From the NCBI RefSeq assembly GCF_026151205.1, contig NC_087074.1:1426001-1490000 (forward strand): a stretch of 64,000 nt of DNA. The letters run 5' to 3'. Positions 10,870-22,169 of the stretch are shown in pieces; within the stretch, counting starts at the first letter, position 1, and every line of letters starts with the position of its first letter. The notes under the pieces were generated by a model. It made no database searches. It was not told the DNA's origin and saw only the letters and a list, made by a program, of their open reading frames with translations. Both the position numbers and the translations under genes were made by a program. The DNA is from Bolinopsis microptera (lineage: Eukaryota > Ctenophora > Tentaculata > Lobata > Bolinopsidae).

Positions 10870-13800
10870 GAGCCAGAACGTCCACACAAGACTGGAAACT
10901 CTTGACAGCTTCCTTTGGTTCCTCTACCTCCACACCGACTTGTCCTGTAAATAACAGTGTTTACAGCTAGACTGTGACGTATTATATCAGACGTATTAAT
11001 ATCAGAGGTATATACTATATGGACACGTTCATTTGAGTTTGAGGATATTGGTAAACAAAAATAATAGCGTTTTTGACGATAGTGGCTTAATTTTGACATC
11101 TATTAACCTAGCACGTTCAGAAGTTCTAAACATTAGACACGTAACCCATACTCCCATATGCACCGCTCAGAAAGAAAATCTATTGTTGTTAGGCACTATA
11201 ATGTTTCAAATGTCACATTTTGTGTGACTTAGTTAACTGCAGTTGTCTAATTATCATTCCTTGGTCTGAAATATAGTAAATTAGGTCAATCTAACAATTA
11301 TGATACAACATTGGTTAATGGGCACGGATCGAACGGTTACAAGGCAATATTTGGGTAACTTTGTCACACTCATGATACCATACCTCTATTCTACTGTGAG
11401 GTGTCCTAAAAACCCTTTCAACTCATTATTTTATGGTTGCTCTACCAAGCATAGCCCTATTTATTTTGAATAGTTAGCTAATACAGGCACTTGGTTATTG
11501 GGAAATGAGGTTAATTCTGTCACAATATATGAAATTTAAAATTTTGGGCGAATAATTTATATCTGATTTTGGTTTGAAAGGCGGGAAAATTTTATATGAT
11601 GACAATGTAGTTGATGCAAGTTAAGATCAGTTGATGTTTACATTGTCACAAAAAAATTATACGAAATCGTATATAGATTAAAAACAATGATTATAGAATG
11701 AAATAGTCTCTTATAATAACTCTTATAATAACTGATGTGACAAAGTAAACATGTCTTGCCCCTATTTTGAAGATCTATATTCTATACCTCTATTAGAATA
11801 TTGTCCAGAACATCAGAGCTTAAGTTTAACAATTTTAGGTTAAATTTGTCAAAGTCACTAAAAATGTGACAAAATTAACTTTTCATGCCCCAACAATTTC
11901 AAGATAGTGTGTAAAAATTAGCATAGGCTGCTTTATTACCTATATAAATCAATCCAAACTACAAAAAATATATTTTTATGTGATGACGATTACCTAACAC
12001 TTATAATAACTGATGTGACAAAGTAAACATGTCTTGCCCCTATTTTGAAGATCTATAACTCTATTAGAATTCAACATTCTTTCAGAAACGATTGGAAGAA
12101 TATTGTCCAGAACATAAGAACTCAATTTTTAAAATTTAGATTAATTTGTCAAAGACATTGAAAATGTGACAAAAATAACTTTCCCTGCCCCAACAGTATC
12201 AAGATAGTGTGTTAAAATTGGCATAGGATTTATTACAGGTATATTAAAGTATTAATCGATCCAAACTACGAAAAATATCTTTTAATCTGATGACGATTAC
12301 CTAACTCTTATAATAACTGATGTGACAAAGTAAACATGTCTTCCCCCTATTTTGAAGAACTATACCTCTATTAGAATACTATGTAACTTTATCATCAAAA
12401 AAATTTCGATAAACTAGTTATTTTGCCAGCAAGGAGCTAACAGAGTTATAATAATTTTGTGTGACGAAATTACCCTATTTTTGACCATGTAGCGGTAGTT
12501 TAATTGTGACACTGTTAACATATTACCACCTGATAATGATTTATGTGACTGGTGCATGTAGGGCCTGTCGTGATATCATGTATCACGACAGTACAGCTGT
12601 ACTTACTGTACAGCTGTACTTACACCCACTTTCACAAGCATGCAAGCTCACCTGGTCCAAAGAGTAGGAAACGGAGAACGAGCTCTGGTGACGTCATAGT
12701 CACGTGACCTCAGGCTCATAATCACGTGACCTCAGACCCAATCAATTGGGTTCTGGCCTGTTCAGCCCCCTGTCACCCGATCTTGAGGTAACGTACGACA
12801 ACTCGTTGACCCAATCAACGTCTGGAAGGCTGCAAATTTTCACATGCTAAACTCACAACGGTTTTTCGGAGTTGTGCGAGATGACGATACATAGAGGCCG
12901 CAGAATTATGAGGACTACCAGATCTTGGTGGAACCTAAGCGATCCATGATATCACGACAGGCCCTATGGTGCATGGTACTAGCAGTGTTGTTTGATCCAT
13001 AGTATGTATAATATAAGGGGTTTAAGCTGGTATATCATTATTTGTTCAATTTCACACATGTTCAGATATTATCAAGATTATGTGACAAAGTAAGCTTGGT
13101 TGTGCCTTCTGTGTTTTAATTCCTTACGACTATATGATATAATAACAATTCCCAGCACTTCCAGGCCATCAAATAAACTTACACTACTCAGCATTGCTTA
13201 TCAGGGTGCCCTAAACATTCATCACATATTTTCTTTAATGTGTGACAGAGTAAACCTGAATGCACCATCTAACGAAAAAAGTCGTCAAATATGTAGGTAA
13301 TGGTCATATGTACCCATCCAATCAACTGGACACTCAAAAATTTGGTCAAAAATGGCAGCAAGGGGTCCATATTTACTCCGTCACATGTTTATAGTGTGAC
13401 AATGTAACCATTTCCGTGCCGGCCGTATTTAAGCGATATCTTATCACCTGATTAAGATATCGTTATGTGACAAAGTTAGCCTAGAGGATGAGACGATTAT
13501 CCTAACCATCAAGGGTTTAAGTAATTTCATAGTGTGACAAAGTCAACTACACTGTGCCTTTTAATAGGGTCACTTATATTTACCAATATCCTCAAACTCA
13601 AATGAACGTGTCCATATAACAGTAACATTATATATTTGTAGGGTTCATGTTGTCATATCGAATGTGCACCCTTGTCTTGGAAACGTTATGAAATTTCTAA
13701 AGAATAAACAATATGAAATAAAAAGGCACGCACCGATGTAGAACATTATTGTAGCTTGAGCACATCTTATTCTAGATATCTCCTGATCAGTTGAGGGATT

Positions 13801-13995
13801 GAAAGACTGAGCTCTCTGCAGTGCTGACTGAAGCATGCTCCTCCCTGCATATTTAGATTTGAAGGGTTCTGTAGGAGGATCCTCTTTGGACAGCTCCTCA
13901 ATTACCCTCCTTGATTCGGCCACGTGGGAACAGATTGACAGGAACCATTCGCTTATGTTCTGAGGAGCTTTAGCAAGCTCATCCAGGGACGGCAT
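10813..13995 (-). CDS. KIFBP: KIF-binding protein homologue, first two exons
   Basis: Exon 1 is 13734-13995 (ATG at 13995, donor GTGCGT, phase 1) and exon 2 is 10813-10944 (acceptor TTTACAG, donor GTAAGA, phase 1). The phases match and the join gives 131 codons. Residues PFKSKYAGRSMLQ align with the PYKSKYSARALLE block of human KIFBP/KBP. The following FYIGQVGVEVEEPKEAVKSF, CVDVLALEP and ISLLLHVHN match its first TPR-like helices (FHLGVN, EEHLVKCL, IQAQNN). KBP (about 620 residues) binds kinesin motor domains and regulates their microtubule attachment. Only the N-terminal fifth is seen; no further exon was found to the left before the LOTUS gene. Either intron 2 is very long and leaves the window, or the copy is truncated. 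Intron 1 is almost filled by a 2.6-kb TIR element. Confidence 0.75.
11018..13616. mobile_element. 2.6-kb non-autonomous TIR element in KIFBP intron 1
   Basis: Perfect inverted ends of about 38 bp start TATGGACACGTTCATTTGAG and end with its complement at 13616. TA flanks each side (11016-11017 and 13617-13618), so a Tc1/mariner-type target duplication. No transposase frame is present. The interior is built of diverged repeats around the motif TGTGACAAAGTAAAC, including three copies of a longer block (about 11720-11790, 12000-12065 and 12300-12370) with CATGTCTT and CCCCTATTTTGAAGA. A second TIR element is nested at 12559-12966. Confidence 0.85.
12559..12966. mobile_element. Nested 408-bp TIR element with 9-bp target duplication
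   Basis: The ends are a perfect 22-bp inverted repeat beginning TAGGGCCTGTCGTGATATCA. The 9-mer TGGTGCATG directly flanks both ends (12550-12558 and 12967-12975). A 9-bp duplication fits Mutator-like (MULE) or Merlin-type elements, not mariner. There is no coding capacity. The interior has two CACGTGACCTCAG copies and CTGTACAG palindromes. Confidence 0.9.
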
Positions 13996-13999
13996 TTAG

Positions 14000-15227
14000 T
14001 CAGCAGTAGTACTTTCTCTAGCTATAAAAGGTAGTTTTATTATTATAACTCTGATGCAATAATTATTCGCGATAACATGAATTGTGATTTAAACTATGTG
14101 TCTGATGTGATAAATATGCTTTGAAAAAAATAACAAAGTTCAAAAGAAATTAGATTAGACTAAGGTTAGCTAATTTTCACAAGACAGTAACTGAATGCAC
14201 GAGAATTGTCAATAATATAACCAATAGTAATTTAAAGAATGCTTTACTCAATGTTAGGAAACCTTATTTTTTCAATAATTTTTCTGCCTTCAGAGCTTTA
14301 AGTCACAACTTAATTCTCTATCACATTATATTTATAGAAACAGAAATTCCAAGAAATAAAGTACAAAGCAAACCCGGAAGTACGAGAATTCTCCACAGAA
14401 AAGCAAAATAAACGACCTGTAAGCTCAAAGAGAAAAGACGGTGCAATGACAGCAAAGCATGTAATACACTGTTAGAACTACCCAACAGATCACCTCTATA
14501 TATATTTATATACAGTAAGTATCATTGCATTATGTCCATGTTAGGCCTGATTTACCTCGCTAATTAAAGCTATGTGACCATTATGTATTTCCTACACCCG
14601 TACGATCCAAACATTCTAACATTACTCTGAAGCACCAGTTACGAAAGCAACAGACGTAAGTGGTATGAGGTTAGCTGATGATGCTATCAGTTTGTAATTG
14701 TGGTACAGCAGAATGGGAGTAACAGTAATTACAGTATATTCTTAGTAATTAGTACAGTAATTACAGTACATTCTTAGTGCATGCACTGTGTGGGAATATT
14801 ATTGTGTAACTTTAAAAGCTCTTAAATTATTACAATAAGTTACTTTGTACTGTGTAGTACTTACAACATTGGGGAGTTTCAATTACGCAATTAACGGTTC
14901 ACCTTAGCCAGTTTGTAGTCAACATCATTGTTTAAGCTTATGTTTTATCGATTAAAAACTTAATTGTTAACAATTATACATGAATGAGAGGCTATGGTTT
15001 GGTTGATGATTGCATATTAATAACAGATAATTTATTGTTCCAGTAACTAATACTTGTTCAGATACCTTTCTGTAAATGTACATTAATAACTGCATTAAAG
15101 CAATAAGCTAGATTTTTGATAAAAACCAACGCATTACAGAAGACAGAATACCGCGCCGGAAATGAAAAATTATTATCAACGCAACCTGATCCTAAAACAT
15201 AACTACAAAATCGCAAGCACACATAAA
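14000..15227. other. Intergenic, nothing recognised
   Basis: Presumed 5' region of KIFBP on the minus strand. AT-rich, with no exon-like frame. Short direct repeats ACAGTAATTACAGTA and CATTCTTAGT occur around 14710-14780. Confidence 0.4.
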
Positions 15228-15229
15228 TA

Positions 15230-16750
15230 CAGGGTGGCCAATAAGTGACTACCCACACGCAACCTCTTAATAACTCACGTAATTCGTCTCCAAATTGCAC
15301 CAAAATTTCAGAGATTATAGATATGGGTCAAACTTAGATTTCCTGAAAGTTTCGTAAGCCACGCCCAATTACAGTGGGCGTGGCGTGACACTCCCTCTTT
15401 TTCACTATTGTCTTCATAAAATGAGAACGCTTTAAGCTAAGAACTCCAAATTTTTTGCACACATTTGGCTTGATAATTGAAAACCTTTCCCAAAGTTTCA
15501 AGTTCATTGGTTAAAATATGGCTAAGTTATGACCATTTCAAAACTCATCAGATACGTGATCCGAGCACTCAGTCAGTGATCTCATCACTTGGTTAATGGC
15601 CTGTTTGGCTCACATGCACCGCTTGATTGGTTGCAGCCTGCTTATGGGCCGGCCTATACAGCTGACAGCACCTAAAACGCTATCACACGAATTTATGGTG
15701 GTGTCACCATTTCAGGGCTTGTTAGCCCTGCTAGTCACAGGTTCCTTACAATCAATAAAAATGGTTCACTATCCTCCCTTTACTGCAGAACAACGATCTT
15801 GTTCGTCTACCTGAAGAAAGAAAATGGGGAGTTCTACCCTCAGATTAAACGACAATTTCAGATGAAATTCAACCGACCACCCCCTTGCCGGAAAAGCTGC
15901 TTTGACATTCATCACAAGATCAAGTTTACGTTTTCTGCACATGATCGGCGAAGAGTCGGCAGAAGACGAACTGCGAGAACTGTAGAAAACATCACGATGG
16001 TTGTTGGTGACGTGATGGACACACCTAAGATTGGCACCCGGAAACGAGCTCCTGCCTTAGACATCAGCAGAACAACCCTTCAGCGAATCCTAAAGCAAGA
16101 CCTTTCTAACCGGGCCTACAGAATCACAAAGAAACACAAACTTTTGGACCGTGATTTCCAATCGAGGATAGATTTCGCCAACACATTCCTTGAACATCTT
16201 AATTGAAATTATTGAATTGTTTTTGTGTGGGAATTTTTATTAGTTGATTTCATTTATTGATTTATCCTTAAAATTTGTGTTTTCCTTTCTAGCAAAGACA
16301 TCATCGGTATCCAATCAAAGCCTAATGAACCTCATTAATACACGCTAACACCTTACTCTTGATCAGATTGGGTGACGAGATCACTAATTGAGTGCAAATA
16401 TCACTGACTGAGTGCTCGGATCACATATCCGATGGATTTTAAAATGGTCATAACTCAGCCATATTTTAACCAATGAACTTGAAACTTTTGGAAAAGTTTT
16501 CAATTATCAAGCCAAATGTGTGCAAAAAATTTTGAGTTCTTAGCTTAAAGCGTTCTCATTTTATGAAGACAATAGTGAAAAAGAGGGAGTGTCACGCCAC
16601 GCCCACTGTAATTGGGCGTGGCTTACGAAACTTTCAGGAAATCTAAGTTTGACCCATATCTATAATCTCTGAAATTTTGGTGCAATTTGGAGACGAATTA
16701 CGTGAGTTATTAAGAGGTTGCGTGTGGGTAGTCACTTATGGGCCACCCTG
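15230..16750 (+). mobile_element. Mariner-like element with ~355-bp inverted repeats and gutted transposase
   Basis: It starts CAGGGTGGCCAATAAGTGAC and ends with the inverse, flanked by TA on both sides (15228-15229, 16751-16752). The inverted repeats run about 355 bp (15230-15585 and 16400-16750), unusually long for the superfamily. The remaining centre carries only the N-terminal DNA-binding part of a transposase (15758-16206), with no DDE/D catalytic domain. Relics of the same end occur at about 6.9 kb, and the 155-bp MITE at 45.8 kb shares the CAGGGTGG terminus. Confidence 0.9.
15758..16206 (+). pseudogene. Truncated, frameshifted Tc/mariner-type transposase N-terminus
   Basis: A start MVHYPPFTAEQRS at 15760 is out of frame with the continuation VYLKKENGEFYPQIKRQFQ, which begins about 15799; one indel near 15800 explains this. 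The continuing frame shows a first helix-turn-helix with RPPPCRKS, a Gly-Arg rich linker GRRRTART, and a second helix-turn-helix with ISRTTLQRILKQDL, the bipartite DNA-binding layout of Tc1/mariner transposases. Translation stops after FLEHLN, with nothing of the catalytic DDE/D domain. It cannot catalyse transposition. Confidence 0.8.
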
Positions 16751-16827
16751 TAGTTATAACTAGTATAAATACTATTATTTAAATACTAAAATAGAACAGT
16801 AATTGCTGCTCTGAGATGTCACTATTT

Positions 16828-17502
16828 TCACGGATCAGTAACACTGTGATCTGACTCCAAGGATCGTTTCATAACAGTTATTCTTCTCGTCCTATTGACT
16901 TTCTGCCCACAAATTTCAGCAACGTTAGGCAAAATTTCATGAGTGTATTTGTACCTTATATCATCAGACATGATGTACACAGAAAAGCGAGGAATCAATA
17001 CATCTGCATAATTACCTTCATCAAGCTGTAGTCTCATTACTGCATCTGATAAAAGGGACAAACCACTAACAAGGGCACCACAGAACTTGATACTGTCAAT
17101 GTGCGGTTTAATGTAACCATCTTCAGAAAGATCAAGTACATGTGTAGCGGAAATAGAACTGTCTTTACGCCCAAAAACATGCTCCTCAAATTTGTTCATG
17201 ATGGTGGTGTTAGGTGTGTTCCACTCCAATTTTTCCATTTCCCGGTATAATACTATTGCTCCATCCCAGTGGCCAGAGTTGTATTTCCTTCTTAGGAACC
17301 TATGATTCACCTCACCAAGTATTTGTTCCTCCTCTTCTTCTGTGAGGAAATTTTCTTTCAGATTAAAGCCTTGTTTTAGTTGAGATTCGACAAGCTCAGA
17401 TGAGGCTTTATAAAGAAGATTACGGGATTGAATATATGATTTCAGGCAGTGATTACAAGAGTTTGTGTTGAGCTTAGAAAGCAATCTCCCAGCTAGATAC
17501 AT
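16828..17502 (-). CDS. ALKBH7: Alpha-ketoglutarate-dependent dioxygenase AlkB homologue 7
   Basis: 224 codons from ATG at 17502; human ALKBH7 has 221. The frame stays open 25 codons further upstream, but an acceptor-like CGTGTTCAG just before this ATG suggests that extension is intron or UTR. The N-terminal 40 residues are basic and hydroxylated, consistent with a mitochondrial presequence. The body matches ALKBH7: FLTEEEEEQIL, a GHWDGAI block, then HVLDLSEDGYIKPHIDSIKF, which holds the Fe(II)-binding H-x-D, LSLLSDAVMRL, a distal iron-ligand His in YKYTHEIL, and the 2-oxoglutarate-binding Arg in RRITV. The family acts in the mitochondrial matrix in programmed necrosis and RNA or protein oxidation. 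No intron interrupts the domain. It lies on the same strand as KIFBP. Confidence 0.92.
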   Translation of the reverse strand: MYLAGRLLSKLNTNSCNHCLKSYIQSRNLLYKASSELVESQLKQGFNLKENFLTEEEEEQILGEVNHRFLRRKYNSGHWDGAIVLYREMEKLEWNTPNTTIMNKFEEHVFGRKDSSISATHVLDLSEDGYIKPHIDSIKFCGALVSGLSLLSDAVMRLQLDEGNYADVLIPRFSVYIMSDDIRYKYTHEILPNVAEICGQKVNRTRRITVMKRSLESDHSVTDP

Positions 17503-17577
17503 GGACCTGAACACGGTTAAATTAATGACAGGGAATAGAACTAACCAGGTTTGTATATAATATTTACAAATATTCAA

Positions 17578-18333
17578 ATAATCAGAATCGAGAATTGATT
17601 TTTCATATTGATATAAATAAATAAATACATTCTAACATTTATTACACGCTTCGACATTAAAATATATCCAATAAAGATGTACATTTAAGTCTTTCAAGCG
17701 AGATTTAGTGTGGAAATATCAGGATTATGCACTTCTTCATTACTTTATTAGTTCACAATTTATGGACAAATATTGGTATAAAATTACCAATTTAATTATG
17801 CACTTTCATATCAGTTCAGACATTATAGACAAATATTAGGAATATTGTCAAAAGCTAGGTGGAAATAAAATGTCTTTAGGGCATTTTAAAAACATTCTAC
17901 TGATGATAATGAACCCACTAAGTAGATATTCAATCATGAGTTTGAATATGGGTATAGTTGGAATATTGGTAGGGTTGGAATATTGGTAGGGTTTGAATAT
18001 TAGTAGAGTTTGAATATGGTAGAGTTTAAATATGGTATAGTTTGAATTGTATTACAAATATTGTTATTTTTGTGAGAATGGGGCTTTTAAGAAAGACAAA
18101 ATTTGGTTTTATAAAGGGGCAGTTGTGATGTTGAATTGTATAATGTTGATTGATTATATTTTTGACTGGTGTTTTTTTTTGACATATCAATATGATTATA
18201 ATATACATTGTTGATTTTGGCTTCAGTTAAATAATAATAATAATAATTTAAACTTTTATATTATAGTGGCACAAAAACAGCTCAAAAACAGCTCAGGACA
18301 CAATAAAACCTGAAAAAGCAACCGACATTTATA
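17578..18333. other. AT-rich intergenic, nothing recognised
   Basis: Upstream of ALKBH7. Short imperfect repeats of TTTGAATAT(T)GGTAGGGT occur at about 17940-18050 and an (AAT)n tract at about 18228-18246. No exon-like frame. Confidence 0.45.
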
Positions 18334-18341
18334 TTCTAAAC

Positions 18342-18822
18342 CAGGAATCGACCGGGACATGATTTCAAGCCTGACCGGGACCAAGAATCCTGAATTAACC
18401 GGGACCGGGATCATAAATCAGCAATTGTGACTTGACCGGGACCTGGACCGGACCGGGATAGCTCAAAATTGCCAATCCCGGTACCGGGATTCCCGGTACC
18501 GGGAATTCCGGTCGATTACTGGTTAATTCATGATCATAATTTATTACTCAAACTTGTTTAGCAATTGTAAACATTGTTTTATTTGGCTCAGAGGATGTTT
18601 AAAGCTGAAATTCACAATGAATGAAAGGAAAAACTTAAAATCACAGTGAATGAAATTATGTAAAAGATCCTGGTAAAAATCCCGGCAAATTTGAGTGATT
18701 GACCGGGACCGGGACCACGAATCCCGAATTAACCGGGACCGGGATCATAAATCAGCATTTGACCGGGACCGGGATAGCTCAAAATTGCCAATCCCGGTAC
18801 CGGGAATCCTGGTCGATTCCTG
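18342..18822. mobile_element. 481-bp hAT-type MITE rich in CCGGGA
   Basis: Inverted ends CAGGAATCGACC are flanked by an exact 8-bp duplication TTCTAAAC (18334-18341 and 18823-18830), the hAT hallmark. Inside, GACCGGGACCGGGAT-type blocks occur in direct and inverted orientation, including a GGTACCGGGAATTCCGG junction near 18490-18515, so the element looks like two shorter copies joined. No coding capacity. Confidence 0.9.
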
Positions 18823-18830
18823 TTCTAAAC

Positions 18831-19838
18831 CAGGTAATGGTAAATAGACTTGATACACTAAATAAACGATAATGTGTATGCATTTTCCAGTAAGAACAAT
18901 TAAGGAAAACTAGGATTGAAAAATGTTAAGATTTTGATTGAAATAAATTTTCGTGCACATACAGAATGAATGGTTAATAATTTAATATATATGTAGACCA
19001 AGGTCTGTGCACGGGATGCTTCCTGGAAGAATCCAGTTCTTTTAGCGGGGCACCCTACCTAAAGCCAAATTGAGATATAATAATCATATTCCTAAGAAAT
19101 AATCAGAAATCGAATACCAATCAAATAATATGATATATATGAGTAGTAACCATATTTACTATGCAAAATGCCCCAACCACATAGTGTAAATTTATATAGA
19201 ATTCAAATTCCATATCATCATTAAACCTCAATACCTAGTCAATATAATAGCCCAAGCAAAATTGAATAACTTCTTATATACCTTACTGTCATACTACAAA
19301 TTAATTAAACATTTGAAATCTGTTGACCAGAGAATAAATTCTAAGCCTAATGCAAGTGAAATAATTTAGATGCAATAATGAACGCCTAATGTGAGTATCA
19401 TTTGTCAATGTCCTTGTAAAAAAGTCTGTACAAGAGATATGAGTAACTAATATAGAAGAAAAAACAGGAAGTTGTCGTCTGTTGTAAAATAAATAAAATA
19501 TCTAGAATATAAATTAGAATATAAAATAACATTCAGTCAATGTGTCGTCAATAAACTGTACAATTATCAAATGTTAAAACTGGGTGATACAGTCACCAAA
19601 AATAAATACTAAGTATGATAAGTTAATAAATTAAATGTGGTCTATAAAACTACCACTAAGTATAATAGGTCAATAAATTAAAAGTGGTTTATAAAACTAC
19701 CACTGTGGGAACCCCTTCTCCAGTTAAAACATGTCAGTCATGTGCAAAATCAATCAGAATGGTAAGGTGGTAAAAAAGGGAATATCTTTTCGATACATCA
19801 ATTATATATGCCTCAGATTTAAAAGAATTAGAAGTTAA
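18831..19838. other. Intergenic / LINE 3' flank
   Basis: No exon. A direct repeat around 19620-19700 (GTGGT(C/T)TATAAAACTACCACT) lies just beyond the stop of the minus-strand LINE and is probably its 3' UTR. Confidence 0.45.
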
Positions 19839-21998
19839 TTAGTTATCGTCGACTATGATTGCAGTGTAAAATTTTTCATATGAATTGTCGACGGTATAAT
19901 TAGGGTCTGTTGTTATAGATGATAGTAGCTGTTTCTTATACGAATCACTAAAGCTTTTAACATCGGGCAGATTTCGTAGATCTGTTGGAACATTATTCCA
20001 ACATTTTGCCCCCAAGTATTGAAAGTTTTTATGTGATGTTGATCTATTGACATAAAGGTTGCAGCTTTCGCCGCTCCTACTACCTCCTGATATGTAACTA
20101 AATTTGTTCATAAAGTTTGTAGGACAATTGTCATGGATGATTCTAAACATATAATTTGACAGATGGAGTTGTCGTCTAAGATGGAGTGGTAACCATTTCA
20201 TGTCTCTATAAACATTAAGGCTGCTCTCTGTTTTTGGAACGTTGAGAGCTATTTTGGCTACCTTTTTGTACAGAGTGTCAAGTTCAGCAAGTTTTGTCTT
20301 GCCAGCTCTACAATAGATCGTGTCTAAATAATCGAATTGTGGCAACATGAGTGCATTGGCAAACATTTTCCTATATTTAATGGGTAGCAGTGCTTTACTT
20401 CTATACATGGCACCAATTCTCTTCATGACCTTCCTAATAATATAATCTACATGGCTTTTGAAGTTTAATTTACTATCTAGAATGAGGCCAAGATATTTTG
20501 TCTCTTTGCACTCCTTGATTGTGAAAGTTACCTCATTACAATCAATGGTTATTTCATCATGTTGGTCAACAGAATCAAACAATAGGAATTCAGTCTTCTT
20601 TTCATTGAGTGATAATTTATTAACACTGAGCCATTTAAAGATTGTCATAAGTTCTATTTTCATGTTTATAAATGTGCTTCTGCAGGTTTGATCAAAGAAT
20701 AGTGCACCATCATCTGCAAATAGAAAGGGCTTAGATAGGTTACAGGCATAAATGATGTCATTTATGAAGATACTAAATAATATAGGCCCAATGATGCTTC
20801 CTTGTGGTACACCACTCAGAACTTCTAAAAATGAGCTTAGATTGCCATTGATCCTAGTGCATTGATATCTACAAGATAAGAAGTTTTTAAACCAGGTTAA
20901 AGCAATGCCACCAATTCCATAATATGCCAATTTTTGAAGCAATATTTCATGATTCACTGTGTCAAAGGCCTTCTTAAGATCAAGAAAGATGATTCCTGGT
21001 TTATAAGACTTAGATTTACTCATATATATTTCGTCCATCAGATCGTACATCAGATAAGTTGTGGAGTGATTTTTCCGAAAGCCATATTGATGCCGGATGA
21101 AAAGTTTGTTCTCTTCCATGTAATCAGTGAGTTGCTTGCCGACAAAATATTCTATAAGTTTTCCTACAAGTGGAAGGATGGATATTGGCCTGTAATTATT
21201 AGGATCATCTTTCATTCCTGCCTTATGGATGGGAGTTACTCTAGCTTTTTTACAAAGGGTTGGTACAACACCTGTATTAAGGCTCAGATTGACAATGTGG
21301 GTCAGTGGCTCAACTATGTGTGGTACAGCTTGCTTAAGTAAAAATAGAGGCACATTGTCATATGAGGCCTTGTCATTCTTGAGCGTTTCGACATACATTA
21401 GGATATCAGTTTCATTTATTTCTTGGAATCTATCAAATGAGATATTAGAAGTTCTAGGAGGTAAAAAATCAGTAAAACTAACTCTTTCAATATTGGGGGC
21501 CTGATTTTGTAATCTTGATCCAACATTTGCAAAATGAAAGTTAAATAGCTCAGGATCATTCTCATTGATAGTTTGACAATTAGTTGTACCAGGGGTCATA
21601 TTTGATGCCAGTTTGATAGTTTTCCATATCCCTTTAAGATCATTCTTGGCACTTTTAACTTGTAGATCATCGATTACATTAGCCTTTTTGCAGGTTTTAG
21701 CTAATTTATTTCTAATATTTCTCTGAATCTTGTAGCAATCCCAGGCCTCATTACACTTTATACATTTGCTACATGTACCACATTCATTGCAATTTCCATT
21801 GTCTCTCTTATCCTTCTTTTTACGGAATTTCTTTAGAAGAAAATGTGTATGATTAATGGCATTTAAAAGTTCAGTAGAAGGTTTATGTATGAACTTTTCA
21901 TGCCTTTCTATGGTCTTGCAAGGGAAGAAGGTTGCATATGCCTGTTCAATATGATGACAAAGGCCAGCAGTGATAGCTTCAACATCTGTACTTTCCAA
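19839..21998 (-). mobile_element. Non-LTR retrotransposon reverse transcriptase (EN-less, 719 codons)
   Basis: One intact frame covers the linker, the reverse transcriptase and the C-terminal region. RT motifs in order are NYRPISILPLVGKLIE, GFRKNHSTT, FLDLKKAFDTVNH, SGVPQGSIIGPILFSIFIND and the catalytic FADD box, then a KYLGLILD thumb block. The tail has the CWNNVP and LRNLPD blocks seen at LINE C-termini. No endonuclease precedes it, so the copy is 5'-truncated. The linker near residues 70-90 has an unusual Cys cluster (CNECGTCSKCIKC) that could bind zinc. It differs in sequence from the LINEs at 0.9 kb and 31 kb, so it is a second family (CR1/Jockey group or relative). Confidence 0.88.
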
Positions 21999-22033
21999 TA
22001 GTGGACTGTAATCAGAACAGGTATCTAGATAGT

Positions 22034-22165
22034 CTAAGAATTGTTTAACAATACAACATTATGAGCACGTTTGAAAAGAAATGTTTTCAGATAAACTTTT
22101 AAAAAGTCCAATGTTGTACAATTCTTAATTTCAAATGGTAGTTCATTCCATAATTTAGGGCCAAC
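22034..22165 (-). pseudogene. C-terminal fragment of a third LINE RT
   Basis: Minus-strand frame with GPKLWNELPFEIKNC, then LDFLKVYLKTFLFKRA, ending at a stop at 22034. This is the C-terminal signature of LINE ORF2 proteins, here without the polymerase. It lies just upstream, in element orientation, of the 719-codon RT and may be a separate older insertion. Confidence 0.75.
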
Positions 22166-22169
22166 TTAT

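Noticed and set aside
15596-15814. 72-codon ORF in the mariner element
   Set aside because: Out of frame with the transposase except at its very end, where the broken transposase start lies; not an independent gene.
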